A DNA stretch of 64,000 nt from Pseudomonas sp. SL4(2022). GTDB taxonomy: Bacteria; Pseudomonadota; Gammaproteobacteria; Pseudomonadales; Pseudomonadaceae. The notes below the pieces were generated by a model. The model saw only the letters and a program-made list of their open reading frames with translations. It had not been told where the DNA came from and did not search any database. The DNA is taken from contig NZ_CP113060.1 of the NCBI RefSeq assembly GCF_026625725.1, positions 868,001 through 932,000 on the forward strand. The letters run 5' to 3'. A program made the translations under genes and the position numbers. Of the stretch, positions 8,607 through 17,896 are shown one piece after another (within the stretch, counting starts at the first letter, position 1; the number at the start of each line of letters is the position of its first letter).

Positions 8607-9857
8607 ATGGAGAGCTCAGTGAGCAAACTCAATCCCAAGCAGGTCGAGAACCTGATCACTCCTGGTACCTATGAAGACGGGAGTGGCCTGCGCCTCGTCG
8701 TGAAGCCCAGCGGACGCAAATCGTGGCTACTGCGTTTTCAACTCGCAGGACGCAGACGTGAAATGGGCCTAGGTGCTTACCCAGAGATCAGTCTTAAAAA
8801 CGCTCGCCTCGCCGCAAATACTCAACGAGCCCTGCTCGCAACCGGTATAGACCCCTTAGCTGCACGCGACGCCGAACGCCAAGCGCGGCAGGATGCGCAG
8901 CAAGCAAGCGAGGCTCGTCAAATCACCTTCGAGTCCCTTGCACTCGATTACCAGCAGGCACACGGCGCTACCTGGTCTGAAAAATGGCGAAAAGGCTGGC
9001 TTCGTAAACTGGATTTGTATGCCTTCGGCACTATCGGAAAGCTTCCTGCGACCGAAATCAACACCGAACAGGTATTGAAGGTGCTGCAACCTATCTGGGT
9101 CAGCAAAACACGCACAGCCGACGAAGTACGCGGCCAGATCGAACAGATCCTTGATGCTGCAAAAGCTCGTGGGTTGCGTTCAGGTGAAAACCCCGCTCGT
9201 TGGCGCGGGCACCTAGACAATCTGCTTAGTCGCGCAGAGAAAAAGAAGGCCCGAAAACGCCAGCATTTCGCTGCCATGCAGTGGCAATCCGTGCCCGCTC
9301 TTATGGAGCATCTACAGGCAGACAAAAGCCTGCAATCAATAGCCACTCAGTTGCTGATTCTTACAGGTGCCCGTGCGCGCATGGTGCGCTTCGCCTGCTG
9401 GGATGAGCTCGACCTAGAAGCAGGCCTATGGGCCTTGCCCAGCGAACGCATGAAAACCCGCGTACCGTTCACCATTCCCCTGGCGGAGGCAGTGATTAGG
9501 CTATTACGTGGCATCCCGCGTATTGACGGCAGTCCCTACCTGTTTCCCGGGCAGGGTAAAAGCGGAGTGATCCACGACAACGCCATGCGCAACCTGCTGC
9601 ACCAGATGGGGCATCAGGACATCACTCGCCATGGTTTCCGCTCATCATTCCGCGACTGGGCGGCGGAGAATACTCATTACCCAAGAGAGGTGTGCGAGAT
9701 GGCACTAGCCCATGATGAGCGCGATCAAACAGAGGGAGCCTATTCGCGTTCGGACTTCCTTGATAAGAGGCGGGCATTGATGCAAGAGTGGGCTAACTTT
9801 GTTTTTCCGTCTAAAACAATCGAGACCGGAACAAAAAACTCTCCGGAGCAGCCATGA
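8607..9857 (+). CDS. int: P4-type tyrosine site-specific integrase
   Basis: 416 residues. N-terminal DUF4102-like arm-binding domain (about 5-90), a core-binding SAM-like domain (about 105-205) and the catalytic domain. All key residues are present: Arg256 in TGAR, His342-x-x-Arg345 in HGFR, His369 in ALAHDE and the nucleophile Tyr379 in AYSR. It would excise and insert the island by recombining the 30-bp repeats. The usual arginine-box context (TGARxGEV) is altered to TGARARMV. ATG 8607 is in a TATGGAGAGC context; an alternative downstream start is the GTG at 8619. Its stop overlaps the next gene by 4 bp (ATGA). Confidence 0.95.
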   Translation: MESSVSKLNPKQVENLITPGTYEDGSGLRLVVKPSGRKSWLLRFQLAGRRREMGLGAYPEISLKNARLAANTQRALLATGIDPLAARDAERQARQDAQQASEARQITFESLALDYQQAHGATWSEKWRKGWLRKLDLYAFGTIGKLPATEINTEQVLKVLQPIWVSKTRTADEVRGQIEQILDAAKARGLRSGENPARWRGHLDNLLSRAEKKKARKRQHFAAMQWQSVPALMEHLQADKSLQSIATQLLILTGARARMVRFACWDELDLEAGLWALPSERMKTRVPFTIPLAEAVIRLLRGIPRIDGSPYLFPGQGKSGVIHDNAMRNLLHQMGHQDITRHGFRSSFRDWAAENTHYPREVCEMALAHDERDQTEGAYSRSDFLDKRRALMQEWANFVFPSKTIETGTKNSPEQP

Positions 9858-10546
9858 ACGAAGAAGCAGCCTCAGACTCGGCACACATGAAACTTAACCC
9901 TGACATCAGTTATGAACTAACCAATTTGGTTGAGAGCTTAGAATGGATAACTACCCATTTCACCAGTAAGACTCCCCCTGAGGAATTACTTAATGGATTG
10001 CACCAACAAATCGTGAACGGCGATATTAATAGCTTTACGATTGAAGATCTGACCTTCACTACAACCTCTACTGCTCACCAAGACGAAAGAAAGAAAGCAG
10101 CCACCTCTCTAGCCTTCATATATACAGCACTTGCCCAACTCAACCTTCAAGCAAATCAGCCAATGCTATCTTGGTCTGCCGCCTATCACGCAAAGTACAA
10201 TATCGGCCTTTTACACGGGATTCACTCAAACTCTACAGGAAAAATAGAGAAAGGGACTGAGCGAGCAAGGACAAGAGCTCAGAGCGGAGGAAGCCAGAAA
10301 AACGAAAACCTAGAAACAATCAAAAGTCTAATAATTGAAAAGCTCTGCAGCACCAGCATAGAAACCAAGCTCACATCAACCAAGATTGCCGCCGCATGGC
10401 TTACTACACAGCTATCAAAAACATTGATCAAGAAACAACTATTACAAGACAAAAATGAAAATGAAATAACAGCCATCTTCAAAGAAATGCTTGATACCGA
10501 CATCTATATCGGCACCGTTTATGTAAGCCGAAAGTCCTCACGATAG
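9854..10546 (+). CDS. Hypothetical protein coupled to integrase
   Basis: 230 residues, not recognised. Starts inside the integrase stop (ATGA overlap), so it is probably co-translated with it and may influence integration or excision. Composition is rich in Thr, Ser, Asn and Lys, with predicted helices and no membrane segment or signal peptide; the middle carries a basic linker (about 130-150, KGTERARTRAQSGG). Base composition is more AT-rich than the integrase, a sign of separate origin. Confidence 0.75.
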   Translation: MNEEAASDSAHMKLNPDISYELTNLVESLEWITTHFTSKTPPEELLNGLHQQIVNGDINSFTIEDLTFTTTSTAHQDERKKAATSLAFIYTALAQLNLQANQPMLSWSAAYHAKYNIGLLHGIHSNSTGKIEKGTERARTRAQSGGSQKNENLETIKSLIIEKLCSTSIETKLTSTKIAAAWLTTQLSKTLIKKQLLQDKNENEITAIFKEMLDTDIYIGTVYVSRKSSR

Positions 10547-10578
10547 CGGCGATAGAGACTGACCCAATCGCAGCAAAC

Positions 10579-11580
10579 TTAAGGCATGACACCACGAAAG
10601 AATGATCTACCACAAACAACAGGCATCCGAAGCCAGTAGTCAACCTTTGTCAAATACTCGGCAACATGCAGCTTCAGGTTATGGATCAGCTCTACATCTG
10701 AGCGGTTGACCACGCCAATACCTGGATACTTGTAGCGGTGTTTTTTGGCGTTGCAGTTGAAGTAACGCCCCTGCCCGTCAGTGACGACTCCCCGCCAGTG
10801 CTCGCCGATCCGGCGTGCCAGTAGCGAATCTCGGCAGTACTTTGCCCCACTGTAGAAAACCAGTAGATGGAAGTGAAAGCCCGAACGATGGGCATACTCC
10901 AGCTTGCAGGCATACCCAAGAAGACCGGGAATCGGAACGCCCTGGGCCAAGTCCTGCCGTAGCTTGGCCCAGTCCTGTTTCACCCCTTTCAAACTCTCCT
11001 GCAGATCACGCCCTCGAAAGAAGTCCATTTCGTAAGACAAATCCACTCGCAGAACCACCAACCGCGAACGCTTGGCAAAGTGCGCATCGATGTATCGCCC
11101 CAGGCTTGTAGTGCGCTCCCGTGCAGCCTTGGCAAAGCGCCTGATGATGGCCTTGAAGGCCGGCTGAGCGGCCTCCTGGCGCATATCGACAACTAAGCCG
11201 TTCATGATCTCCAAATGCTGCTGGGTTTCATGGGGCAAAGCCGTCATGACGTAATGAAAAAGCATTGGCTGTTCGATACGTCCGGCACATCGAAAGAGTA
11301 ACTCTACGTAAGGATTCAGATGGCACATCGGAAAGCACTCGGCGAATCGCTCTAGGCCAGCCTGCAAAACTTCCAATAATCGCCGGCCTGTAGACGTTGC
11401 CCGAAACACCAGCTCGCCACGCCTAAACGGCTTCGCGAAGAACAGCAGCTCACTACCATCCACTGCGCCCTTGACCAATTCAGTTACAGCTATCAGTTCT
11501 TCCAGCAGCTCCCTCTCGTAGGCATTGTCCACCTCTGTCTCAGCACAGAGATCCAGCAGATCAAACTCATCAAAATACAT
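10579..11580 (-). CDS. Inovirus Gp2 / YagK-YfjJ-like protein
   Basis: 333 residues from the ATG at 11580, which has GAGGT six bases upstream; the frame stays open to a GTG at 11622, so the start is not certain. The C-terminal half contains AHRSGFHFHLLVFYSGAKY, resembling the HxH segment of the inovirus-type Gp2 / YagK-YfjJ domain found in satellite islands and filamentous-phage remnants, possibly a replication-related nuclease fold. It is convergent with the integrase-linked hypothetical gene. Family call is by motif pattern; activity is unknown. Confidence 0.75.
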   Translation of the reverse strand: MYFDEFDLLDLCAETEVDNAYERELLEELIAVTELVKGAVDGSELLFFAKPFRRGELVFRATSTGRRLLEVLQAGLERFAECFPMCHLNPYVELLFRCAGRIEQPMLFHYVMTALPHETQQHLEIMNGLVVDMRQEAAQPAFKAIIRRFAKAARERTTSLGRYIDAHFAKRSRLVVLRVDLSYEMDFFRGRDLQESLKGVKQDWAKLRQDLAQGVPIPGLLGYACKLEYAHRSGFHFHLLVFYSGAKYCRDSLLARRIGEHWRGVVTDGQGRYFNCNAKKHRYKYPGIGVVNRSDVELIHNLKLHVAEYLTKVDYWLRMPVVCGRSFFRGVMP

Positions 11581-11915
11581 GTACCACCTCATGTGGCCCT
11601 GTAACGCTTCAGAAAGCAGCACTTAACCAACATCATTCAATTGCAACTAGGCGTAGTTTTTTACTGGCGACACCCATTACTCCGAAAGCTCAGTATCGAG
11701 CAATTAGACAAAGAACAACTCACACTTAGACTTGCTATTGAGCCGTGACGACTCAACAGGAGAATGACTTGACATCAACACCACTATTAACTCTAACTAC
11801 TAATATCAAATACTCCAAGACCAACAACAGAGCTAGCAAAATAAAACCCCCGCAACAAACGGGGATTTTCGTCACAGGCAATATTAATCAAGTAGAAAAG
11901 TTAACGTCCTAACTA
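11581..11915. other. AT-rich gap between Gp2-like and DUF3987 genes
   Basis: 335 bp without a credible gene. It holds the terminator of the DUF3987 operon (11842-11870) and probably the promoter of the Gp2-like gene on the minus strand; I see no other structure. Confidence 0.5.
11842..11870 (-). terminator. Rho-independent terminator of alpA-DUF3987 operon
   Basis: CCCCG at 11848-11852 pairs with CGGGG at 11860-11864 around a 7-nt loop. Read on the minus strand the hairpin is followed by GTTTTATTTT, a good T tract, 46 bp after the DUF3987 stop. Confidence 0.75.
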
Positions 11916-13397
11916 TTACATTGCCCCGCGTGCCTGAGCGGCAAATTGTGCGGAAATCGGGTCTACCGGCAGATGCGGCTGCATATCAATCAATTCCTTT
12001 CGGCCATGAATATGTGGTGCAATTACTCCCTTCCCAAGCAACACATTTAGAGCCAGATCAAGTCGCTCGACCTTCTTTATGCTACCTAACCGTTGGAGTG
12101 CATAATTCTTGGGTATGTAGCGGTACCCCTTGCTCCGAAAACCCTGTAGCCAAGTGAATAACTTATCAGCGTCCACCTGCTCCTGGGGCCGTGGAACAAA
12201 GAGCCGCATGAATTCATCTGAACAGTAGAAACAGATACTGGCAGCCGCCTTGAGCGTCGCCAGCGAGATATGTCCTTCAAACCCCTCAAAGATATGTAGC
12301 AAAGCCGCTACACGGAGAATATTCTCGGGCAGCTTTGAGGCATGATCGCCAGCCTTGTCGAATCGTCCACCCGGAGAAATCTGCTCCTCGATAGAATTAA
12401 AGACCCAAAGCCACCACGCTCTCGCCTCCGGATCACACTGAATCACGATCCGATCACGCTCACCCAGGAATATCTGGGTATTCTGTTTAAGCAGTTCTGT
12501 CACACGCTCCGCAAACTTGTCGCAATGTTCCCATGACTGCGTGCCATTGCGCAGGAAACGTGCTCCCTGAGTGGATGCGGGGTAGCACGTCAGAAACCGG
12601 GCCAACAGGCCAGTACCTCGTGCCTGCTCCCCATCACGCTTCATGTACTCGTGCATAGCACTTTCCTGCAGCATCATCGATACCGTGAGGCGTGGGTTCT
12701 CAATTCTGAAGCTCTCGGCCGACTTACGCTCCACCGAGATTGGCGAGCCGCTCCACATCGCCGACATCCGTTCTCGATCCGCGAATGCGCGCCCTTTGGT
12801 TATCAGCCCACCTTCACCTTGGATTATCCCTGCCGTCGGGATGTTCTTGTGCAGTCCGTAATACAAAGCCTCGCGGGTAGTTTCGTCATACACGAACTGC
12901 GGTTTCTTCGGCCTGGCAGGCCTCTTGCGCTCTAGCTCCAGCAAGAGCTGCTCGTCCTCCGCCATACAGACCCCTGAGACCGCTTTCTTCTTGATCACGC
13001 TCAAAATGGCCTGTCTTCTGGCCTCCCATGCGGCATGCAGCACTTGCCACTCCTCCAGCGCAACTTGGTAGATACGTTCCTGCTCATTTTGATAATTGCG
13101 GATCGCCTTCATGAACACATTCTCTACGGTCGTCTTTCTTTCTCCGGAGTTGGCTATCACGCACAGCATTAGAGAGATCGGAACGACCTGCTCTGTCGGC
13201 TTTTGCACATCAGCAATCCACTGCGCCGAAACGGCGATAGCAGAAAGTGCCGACATCAGGATGAGGGGCTTCGGTGCCTGGATGTTGTCCTCCACTTGAT
13301 TGATCGCAGCGTTCAATCGTTGACAATGCGCGGAGAGCACAGGAAACAGCCCCTGCCGTGGAAGCTCAGGTAGATCGCGGCTAGATGTGTAGCTCAT
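11916..13397 (-). CDS. DUF3987 (YfjI-like) protein
   Basis: 493 residues from ATG 13397, preceded by GGGAGGAA and overlapping the alpA stop by 4 bp (ATGA); the longer frame to 13451 lies inside alpA and is rejected. DUF3987 proteins occur in phage satellites and islands and resemble primase/helicase-associated ATPases. Visible here are the segment VIANSGERKTTVENVF (about 72-87), where a P-loop-like Ser-Gly-Glu-Arg-Lys-Thr sits, and the later SGSPISVERK motif. Probable role in island replication or maintenance is inferred from family company, with alpA as its regulator. Confidence 0.85.
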   Translation of the reverse strand: MSYTSSRDLPELPRQGLFPVLSAHCQRLNAAINQVEDNIQAPKPLILMSALSAIAVSAQWIADVQKPTEQVVPISLMLCVIANSGERKTTVENVFMKAIRNYQNEQERIYQVALEEWQVLHAAWEARRQAILSVIKKKAVSGVCMAEDEQLLLELERKRPARPKKPQFVYDETTREALYYGLHKNIPTAGIIQGEGGLITKGRAFADRERMSAMWSGSPISVERKSAESFRIENPRLTVSMMLQESAMHEYMKRDGEQARGTGLLARFLTCYPASTQGARFLRNGTQSWEHCDKFAERVTELLKQNTQIFLGERDRIVIQCDPEARAWWLWVFNSIEEQISPGGRFDKAGDHASKLPENILRVAALLHIFEGFEGHISLATLKAAASICFYCSDEFMRLFVPRPQEQVDADKLFTWLQGFRSKGYRYIPKNYALQRLGSIKKVERLDLALNVLLGKGVIAPHIHGRKELIDMQPHLPVDPISAQFAAQARGAM

Positions 13398-13675
13398 TGC
13401 GGCATTCCTCCCTCTACAGGCGAAGGTACAGCTCGGCCAGCGGCCGCACACTCTTCAATCCAACGGCAGATAGCTGACTCCAACCAGCCGACGCGCCCTC
13501 CGCGACCAGCCGGTGAGTTGCTCAGCCGGATTGGCTTTGGAAAGGTGCTATCGAACCTGGGAGAACGCTTATTTAAGCGGTCATATATGGTCGAGCGCCC
13601 TAACCCAAGACGCTCCTGCACCTGTTTCAGGCGCAGGACGCGGACGACCACCTCATCACTTTGCTTTTCACTCAT
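13394..13675 (-). CDS. AlpA-family DNA-binding regulator
   Basis: 93 residues with an excisionase/MerR-like winged helix: RLKQVQERLGLGRSTIYDRL (about 15-34) is the recognition helix region and GRVGWLESAICRWIEE the second half. AlpA proteins activate excision genes of satellite prophages such as CP4-57 and P4. It is translationally coupled to the DUF3987 gene by an ATGA overlap. Likely an excision or replication regulator; targets unknown. Confidence 0.88.
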   Translation of the reverse strand: MSEKQSDEVVVRVLRLKQVQERLGLGRSTIYDRLNKRSPRFDSTFPKPIRLSNSPAGRGGRVGWLESAICRWIEECAAAGRAVPSPVEGGMPQ

Positions 13676-14044
13676 CTTTTTGCCCTCTTGGCCTCAGTAA
13701 CGCAGGGCCAACACTAGGGCAGCAGGATTTGCGCAAGTAGGAGGCTGCTTGGTGTGGATTTTTTACTCCAAGGGCGATTCAACTGGGTTGATAGACTTAA
13801 TGCAGTACCCGAGGGCATGACAGTGAGAGGGGAATCTATGACCACCTGCTGCCTGGTATTCAAACGAAGAAGGCTGCTATTCCTGCTACTGGTAGCAGGA
13901 ATAGCAGCCTTCTTCTTTACGCCCCATCACTGAATAGGCGATTCGTCGGGGTCATCAGCTCCCTCCCGCCCACCGCTGACCTGATCCCAAAAAACATCAG
14001 CCACATATTACTGCGGTGAACCTACCCACCATGGAGCTCAAACC
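13676..14044. other. Gene-free 369 bp with long palindrome
   Basis: No credible coding region. It separates the minus-strand alpA operon from the plus-strand glycine-zipper gene, so it probably holds divergent promoters. Its main structure is the 50-bp palindrome at 13866-13915, annotated separately. Confidence 0.5.
13866..13915. repeat. 50-bp near-perfect palindrome (24-bp arms, 2-nt centre)
   Basis: The arm 13866-13889 (GAAGAAGG...CTGCTAC) is the exact reverse complement of 13892-13915, with only TG between. No T tract follows on either strand, so it is not a standard terminator. It sits between the divergent alpA and plus-strand operons. Candidates are a replication or transfer hairpin, or a regulator-binding site. 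Confidence 0.85.
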
Positions 14045-14383
14045 ATGTCATTGCAGTGTCCTTGTTGCCTTTCTAGGCGGATCGCTTCACTTCGAACGGC
14101 CATGAAAGTCGGTGCCACAATCGGCACTGTCGGCGGTGCCGCTCGCGGTATTAGCGGCGCATTGGCGGGCGTTCAGCTCGGTGCTTCGGCCGGGCTAGTC
14201 GCTGGCCCGGTAGGTTCTACGCTCGGCGCGATTTCGGGCGCGGTACTGGGTGGTTTGGCGGGAGGTTTTGGCGGCTGCGCCCTTGGCGCACAGCTAGGTG
14301 AAAGACTCGACCGCTACTTCCTCGCCAACAACCTTTGTATCGACTGCGGTCATCGTTTCAACCAGCGCTACGTCCCGGCCTGA
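14045..14383 (+). CDS. Small glycine-zipper protein with split CxxC pairs
   Basis: 112 residues, not recognised. Begins MSLQCPCC and ends with CIDCGH, so two CxxC knuckles flank a long Gly/Ala-rich stretch (about 22-90) that reads as glycine-zipper helices able to insert into or pack against membrane. The paired knuckles could form one zinc ribbon bringing the ends together. ATG 14045 lies after GGAGCTCAAACC. It precedes the DUF932 gene in the same direction. Function unknown. Confidence 0.75.
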   Translation: MSLQCPCCLSRRIASLRTAMKVGATIGTVGGAARGISGALAGVQLGASAGLVAGPVGSTLGAISGAVLGGLAGGFGGCALGAQLGERLDRYFLANNLCIDCGHRFNQRYVPA

Positions 14384-14472
14384 TCAGGCCTTATCTACCT
14401 TTTTTCAAACCCTCATAGCTAGCTGCGCAGTCGCGCAGCGTTTATGCCTGCTCGCTCGAAAAGGAATCACTC

Positions 14473-15441
14473 ATGGCTCATCAAATCGAACAAATGGCTT
14501 ACGTTGGCACAACGCCCTGGCACGGTCTGGGCAGCCGTCTCTCGCAGAAGCAACCCATCGAAGTCTGGCAACACGAAGCCGGCATGAACTGGCAGATCCA
14601 AGAAAGTCCGGTTCACTTCAAGTCGGATGCCGTTGGCCACCTTGGTGCGATCCACTCTTTCCCTGAGCAGAAGGTGCTCTTCCGCTCCGACTCCAAGGCT
14701 CCGCTGTCGGTGGTTTCCCAGCGCTACCAGGTCGTGCAGCCGCGCGAGGTGCTGGAGTTCTATCGTGATCTCACCGAGGTCTCTGGCTACGAGTTGGAAA
14801 CCGCTGGCGTACTGAAAGGTGGTCGTAAGTTCTGGGCGCTTGCGCGTACAGATCAGTCCACCGCGCTCAAAGGCAATGACCAGGTCAATGGCTACCTGCT
14901 GCTGGCCACCTCGTGCGACGGCACCCTGGCCACCACGGCAACACCAACCACAGTCCGCGTGGTCTGCAACAACACGCTGACCATTGCCCTGGACGGCACT
15001 ACCCGCGCCATCAAGGTGCCGCACAACACCCGCTTCGATCCGCAGGCGGTGAAGAAGCAGCTCGGTATCGCGGTCTCGCAATGGGACGACTTTATGTACC
15101 GCATGTGCGCGCTGGCTGAGCGCAAAGTGCAGTGGCATGAGGCGCTTGGCTTCTTCATGAACGTGCTGTGCGACACCAGTCCGAACAGCCAGCTACCCGA
15201 AGTACTGCCCAACGAACGCGCCCTGCGCAAGGTGCAGAGTCTGTACGAAGGTCAGGGCCGGGGTGCCACGTTGGAATCGGCCAACGGTACCGCCTGGGGG
15301 CTGCTCAATGCGGTCACCGAGTACGTCGACCACGAGCGCCGCGCTCGCAGCACCGAGTACCGCATGGACTCGGCTTGGTTCGGCCAAGGAGCACAGATCA
15401 AGCAACGCGCACTTGATACAGCATTACGCATGGTCGCTTAA
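14473..15441 (+). CDS. DUF932 (phage/plasmid-like) protein
   Basis: 322 residues with the typical DUF932 opening MAHQIEQMAYVGTTPWHGLG and the central SQRYQVVQPREVLEFY block. Members are widespread on plasmids, phages and islands, often beside recombination genes, but have no proven activity. AAGGAATCACTC precedes the ATG. The next plus-strand gene encodes a YqaJ exonuclease, suggesting a recombination module. Confidence 0.9.
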   Translation: MAHQIEQMAYVGTTPWHGLGSRLSQKQPIEVWQHEAGMNWQIQESPVHFKSDAVGHLGAIHSFPEQKVLFRSDSKAPLSVVSQRYQVVQPREVLEFYRDLTEVSGYELETAGVLKGGRKFWALARTDQSTALKGNDQVNGYLLLATSCDGTLATTATPTTVRVVCNNTLTIALDGTTRAIKVPHNTRFDPQAVKKQLGIAVSQWDDFMYRMCALAERKVQWHEALGFFMNVLCDTSPNSQLPEVLPNERALRKVQSLYEGQGRGATLESANGTAWGLLNAVTEYVDHERRARSTEYRMDSAWFGQGAQIKQRALDTALRMVA

Positions 15442-15519
15442 CCCCGCAATCCACTCCCCTAATGACGCCCGCTCAGCCCTTTGCTGGTCGGGCGTTTTCT
15501 TTTCTGGAAGAAATAGATC

Positions 15520-16524
15520 ATGGCGACTCAACTCACCCGCAATACCACGCAGAAATCCCGCCCGGCGCTGCGCCTGGTTACCACCAAGGCCATGCCTCGC
15601 GAGGAATGGCTGGACGTACGTAAACTCGGCATTGGCAGCTCGGATGCCGCTGCAGCTGTTGGGCTTAACCCCTACAAATCGCAGTTGGAACTGTGGATGG
15701 AGAAAACCGGCAGGGATGGCTCGTTACCCAAGATCGACCCGCAGGATGAGGAGAGCCCGGCGTACTGGGGCAACATCCTTGAGCCCATCGTTGCGCAGCA
15801 CTACAGCAAGCGCACCGGCAAACGTGTACGTCGGATCAATGCCGTACTGCAGCACCCAGATCCTGGCCTATCGTGGATGCTGGCCAACATCGATCGTGAG
15901 GTGATCGGTGCAGATGACGTGCAGCTGTTGGAGTGCAAGACATGCGGCATAAACGGCGCGCGCCTCTGGAAAGAGAGCGTGCCGGAATATGTGCAGTTGC
16001 AGGTCATGCACCAGCTAGCCGTGACCGGCAAGCAGGCGGCAGATGTGGCTGTACTGATCGGCGGCCAGCATCTGGAGATACACCGCATTGAGCGGGACGA
16101 GCAGATGATTGCGCGGCTGATCGAGTTGGAGCGGCGCTTCTGGCAATACGTGATCACCGATACGCCACCGCCTGCGGATGGCTCGGACTCGGCTGATCAA
16201 GCACTGCGTTGCCTCTACCCCGAGGACAGCGGCAAGGTAGTGGACTTCAGCCACAACCCGGCGCTGTCTGTGGCCTATGTGGAACTCAAGGCGGTTCGAC
16301 AGAACATCGCCCAGCACGAAAAGCGCGAGGCTCAACTCAAGCAGACGCTGCAGCAAGCCATGGGCGAGGCCAGCAAGGCGAAGTTTGCCAACGGCCAGAT
16401 CACATGGAAGAAGGCTAAGGACAGCACTGCGCTGGATGTGGCCACGCTGCTAAAAGATAAGCCTTACCTGCAAGGCCGTTACACCATGATCAAGGAAGGC
16501 AGCCGTCGCTTCCTGATCACCTAA
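15520..16524 (+). CDS. YqaJ-type (lambda exonuclease-like) viral recombinase
   Basis: 334 residues. The PD-(D/E)XK exonuclease core is visible: [19 protein letters not shown] (about 32-50), an acidic [11 protein letters not shown] segment, the aspartate in LANIDREV and the ECKTCG lysine motif near residue 140. A helical C-terminal region carries a coiled coil (about 248-290). Lambda-exonuclease relatives resect 5' ends of double-stranded DNA for single-strand annealing. No clear annealing partner is seen; neighbouring unknowns could fill that role. Confidence 0.9.
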   Translation: MATQLTRNTTQKSRPALRLVTTKAMPREEWLDVRKLGIGSSDAAAAVGLNPYKSQLELWMEKTGRDGSLPKIDPQDEESPAYWGNILEPIVAQHYSKRTGKRVRRINAVLQHPDPGLSWMLANIDREVIGADDVQLLECKTCGINGARLWKESVPEYVQLQVMHQLAVTGKQAADVAVLIGGQHLEIHRIERDEQMIARLIELERRFWQYVITDTPPPADGSDSADQALRCLYPEDSGKVVDFSHNPALSVAYVELKAVRQNIAQHEKREAQLKQTLQQAMGEASKAKFANGQITWKKAKDSTALDVATLLKDKPYLQGRYTMIKEGSRRFLIT

Positions 16525-16622
16525 CCCCCCGGCTGCCTTGTGCAACTTCGTACTGGTTGGCACCATCGAATAATCCACGCCTGCATACGGCGAATATCAA
16601 CTCACTACCAAGGACGAATGTC

Positions 16623-16808
16623 ATGCTCATACTTACCCGCAACACTGGCGGAACCCTGTGCATCGGTGACGACATTACCGTCACCGTTTTGGCCATCAAC
16701 GGCAATCAGGTCAGGATCGGTATCGAAGCACCCAAAAACGTTGCCGTCCACCGCGAAGAGGTCTATCAGCGCATCCAGGCGGATCAGGCAAACAAAGTCA
16801 CAGAGTGA
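16623..16808 (+). CDS. csrA: Island-borne CsrA/RsmA-family RNA-binding regulator
   Basis: 61 residues, full length for CsrA. The start [18 protein letters not shown] and the core [19 protein letters not shown] match the family, including the RNA-contacting Arg in VHRE. The upstream frame to 16557 lacks homology; ATG 16623 has AAGGA upstream. The canonical first strand usually reads MLILTRRVGE; here TRNTGG differs, so RNA affinity may be altered. Carried on a mobile island, it could reprogram host Gac/Rsm regulation or control island mRNAs. Confidence 0.9.
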   Translation: MLILTRNTGGTLCIGDDITVTVLAINGNQVRIGIEAPKNVAVHREEVYQRIQADQANKVTE

Positions 16809-17008
16809 TTGCTGCTCCCTTTCCGGCCGCCTGACTTCAAGTGGCCCGTCTCTCAATCAGCTCTAGCCTGAGCTGAAGCGCAATCCCCCTCGCAAGCCCA
16901 CATGACGAGCTGTCGTCAGCTCACTCAATTCTTTTTCCATACCCAACCTGCTGGGCGCGTTCGCGTGCCCGCAAGGTTCTGGGCGACTTCATTTTGAGGA
17001 GAACCATC

Positions 17009-17896
17009 ATGCTCAAAGGTCTGGCAATAACCCCACCTGCGCTGGGGCGTATTTCCATCGGCAAGGTCATTGAGAAGAACGGCAAACGTCTGCCGGAGAA
17101 GGACGACCAATTCACCATCACCTCTCAGGTACAAGGCCGAGACGGCTGGCTGCTGCATCCGCTGAATGACGAGCTGCGTAAAACGCCAGAAGAGAAGCTG
17201 CGCAGTATTCCGGTTCGTCTGCTGTTCAATGAACCCGATCTGAATTTCCGGGCTGAGTACAGCTTGTTCGATCGTCAGACGGGACGGCCGATCTGTGTCG
17301 GTAACGGTGAAACCTGCAAGCGTCAGACTGCAGAAGGCATTCAATCGCTGCCCTGCCCTTCGCCGGATGGCTGCACGTTGGCTAAAGGCGGTGCCTGCAA
17401 GCCCTATGGTCGTCTCAATGTGGTGATCGGTGACGAGGATCTGCTGGGTAGCTTTGTATTTCGCACCACAGGCTTCAACAGCATCCGCACCCTGGCGGCA
17501 CGCCTGCATTACTTTCAAGCCATCTCCGGTAATCGGCTGGCTTGCCTGCCGCTGGAGCTGCGCCTTCGGGGAAAGTCGACTCGACAGAGTCATAGCACGC
17601 CAATCTTCTATGCCGACATCACCGTGCGCAGCGGCATCACGATGGAGGAGGCATTACTGGCTGCTCGGCAACTGGATGAATCCCGTCAATCAGCGGGGTT
17701 CGATCAGGTAGCACTGGACACAGCGGCACGGCAGGGGCTCAGCAATGGGGCGTTTGAAGACAAAGAGGAAGACAGCGGTGCCATTGTTGAAGAGTTCTTT
17801 CCTGCCGGGGAGTCGGAACGCACGGCACCTAATGTTAACCCAGCAGCCCGTCCATCACTGGCGGATCAACTGGAGGCACGGGTAGCACAGCCATGA
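17009..17896 (+). CDS. Gp3/recombination-directionality-factor-like zinc-binding protein
   Basis: 295 residues from ATG 17009 with GAGGAG upstream. A cysteine cluster near residues 98-132 (GNGETCKR, LPCPSPDGC, GGACKPYGRLNV) resembles the metal-binding core of phage Gp3-like proteins, a family that includes recombination directionality factors and is often loosely named hydrolase or metal-binding protein on Pseudomonas islands. An acidic, disordered C-terminal tail follows. It may control excision with the integrase; this is inference. Its stop overlaps the next start (ATGA). Confidence 0.6.
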   Translation: MLKGLAITPPALGRISIGKVIEKNGKRLPEKDDQFTITSQVQGRDGWLLHPLNDELRKTPEEKLRSIPVRLLFNEPDLNFRAEYSLFDRQTGRPICVGNGETCKRQTAEGIQSLPCPSPDGCTLAKGGACKPYGRLNVVIGDEDLLGSFVFRTTGFNSIRTLAARLHYFQAISGNRLACLPLELRLRGKSTRQSHSTPIFYADITVRSGITMEEALLAARQLDESRQSAGFDQVALDTAARQGLSNGAFEDKEEDSGAIVEEFFPAGESERTAPNVNPAARPSLADQLEARVAQP

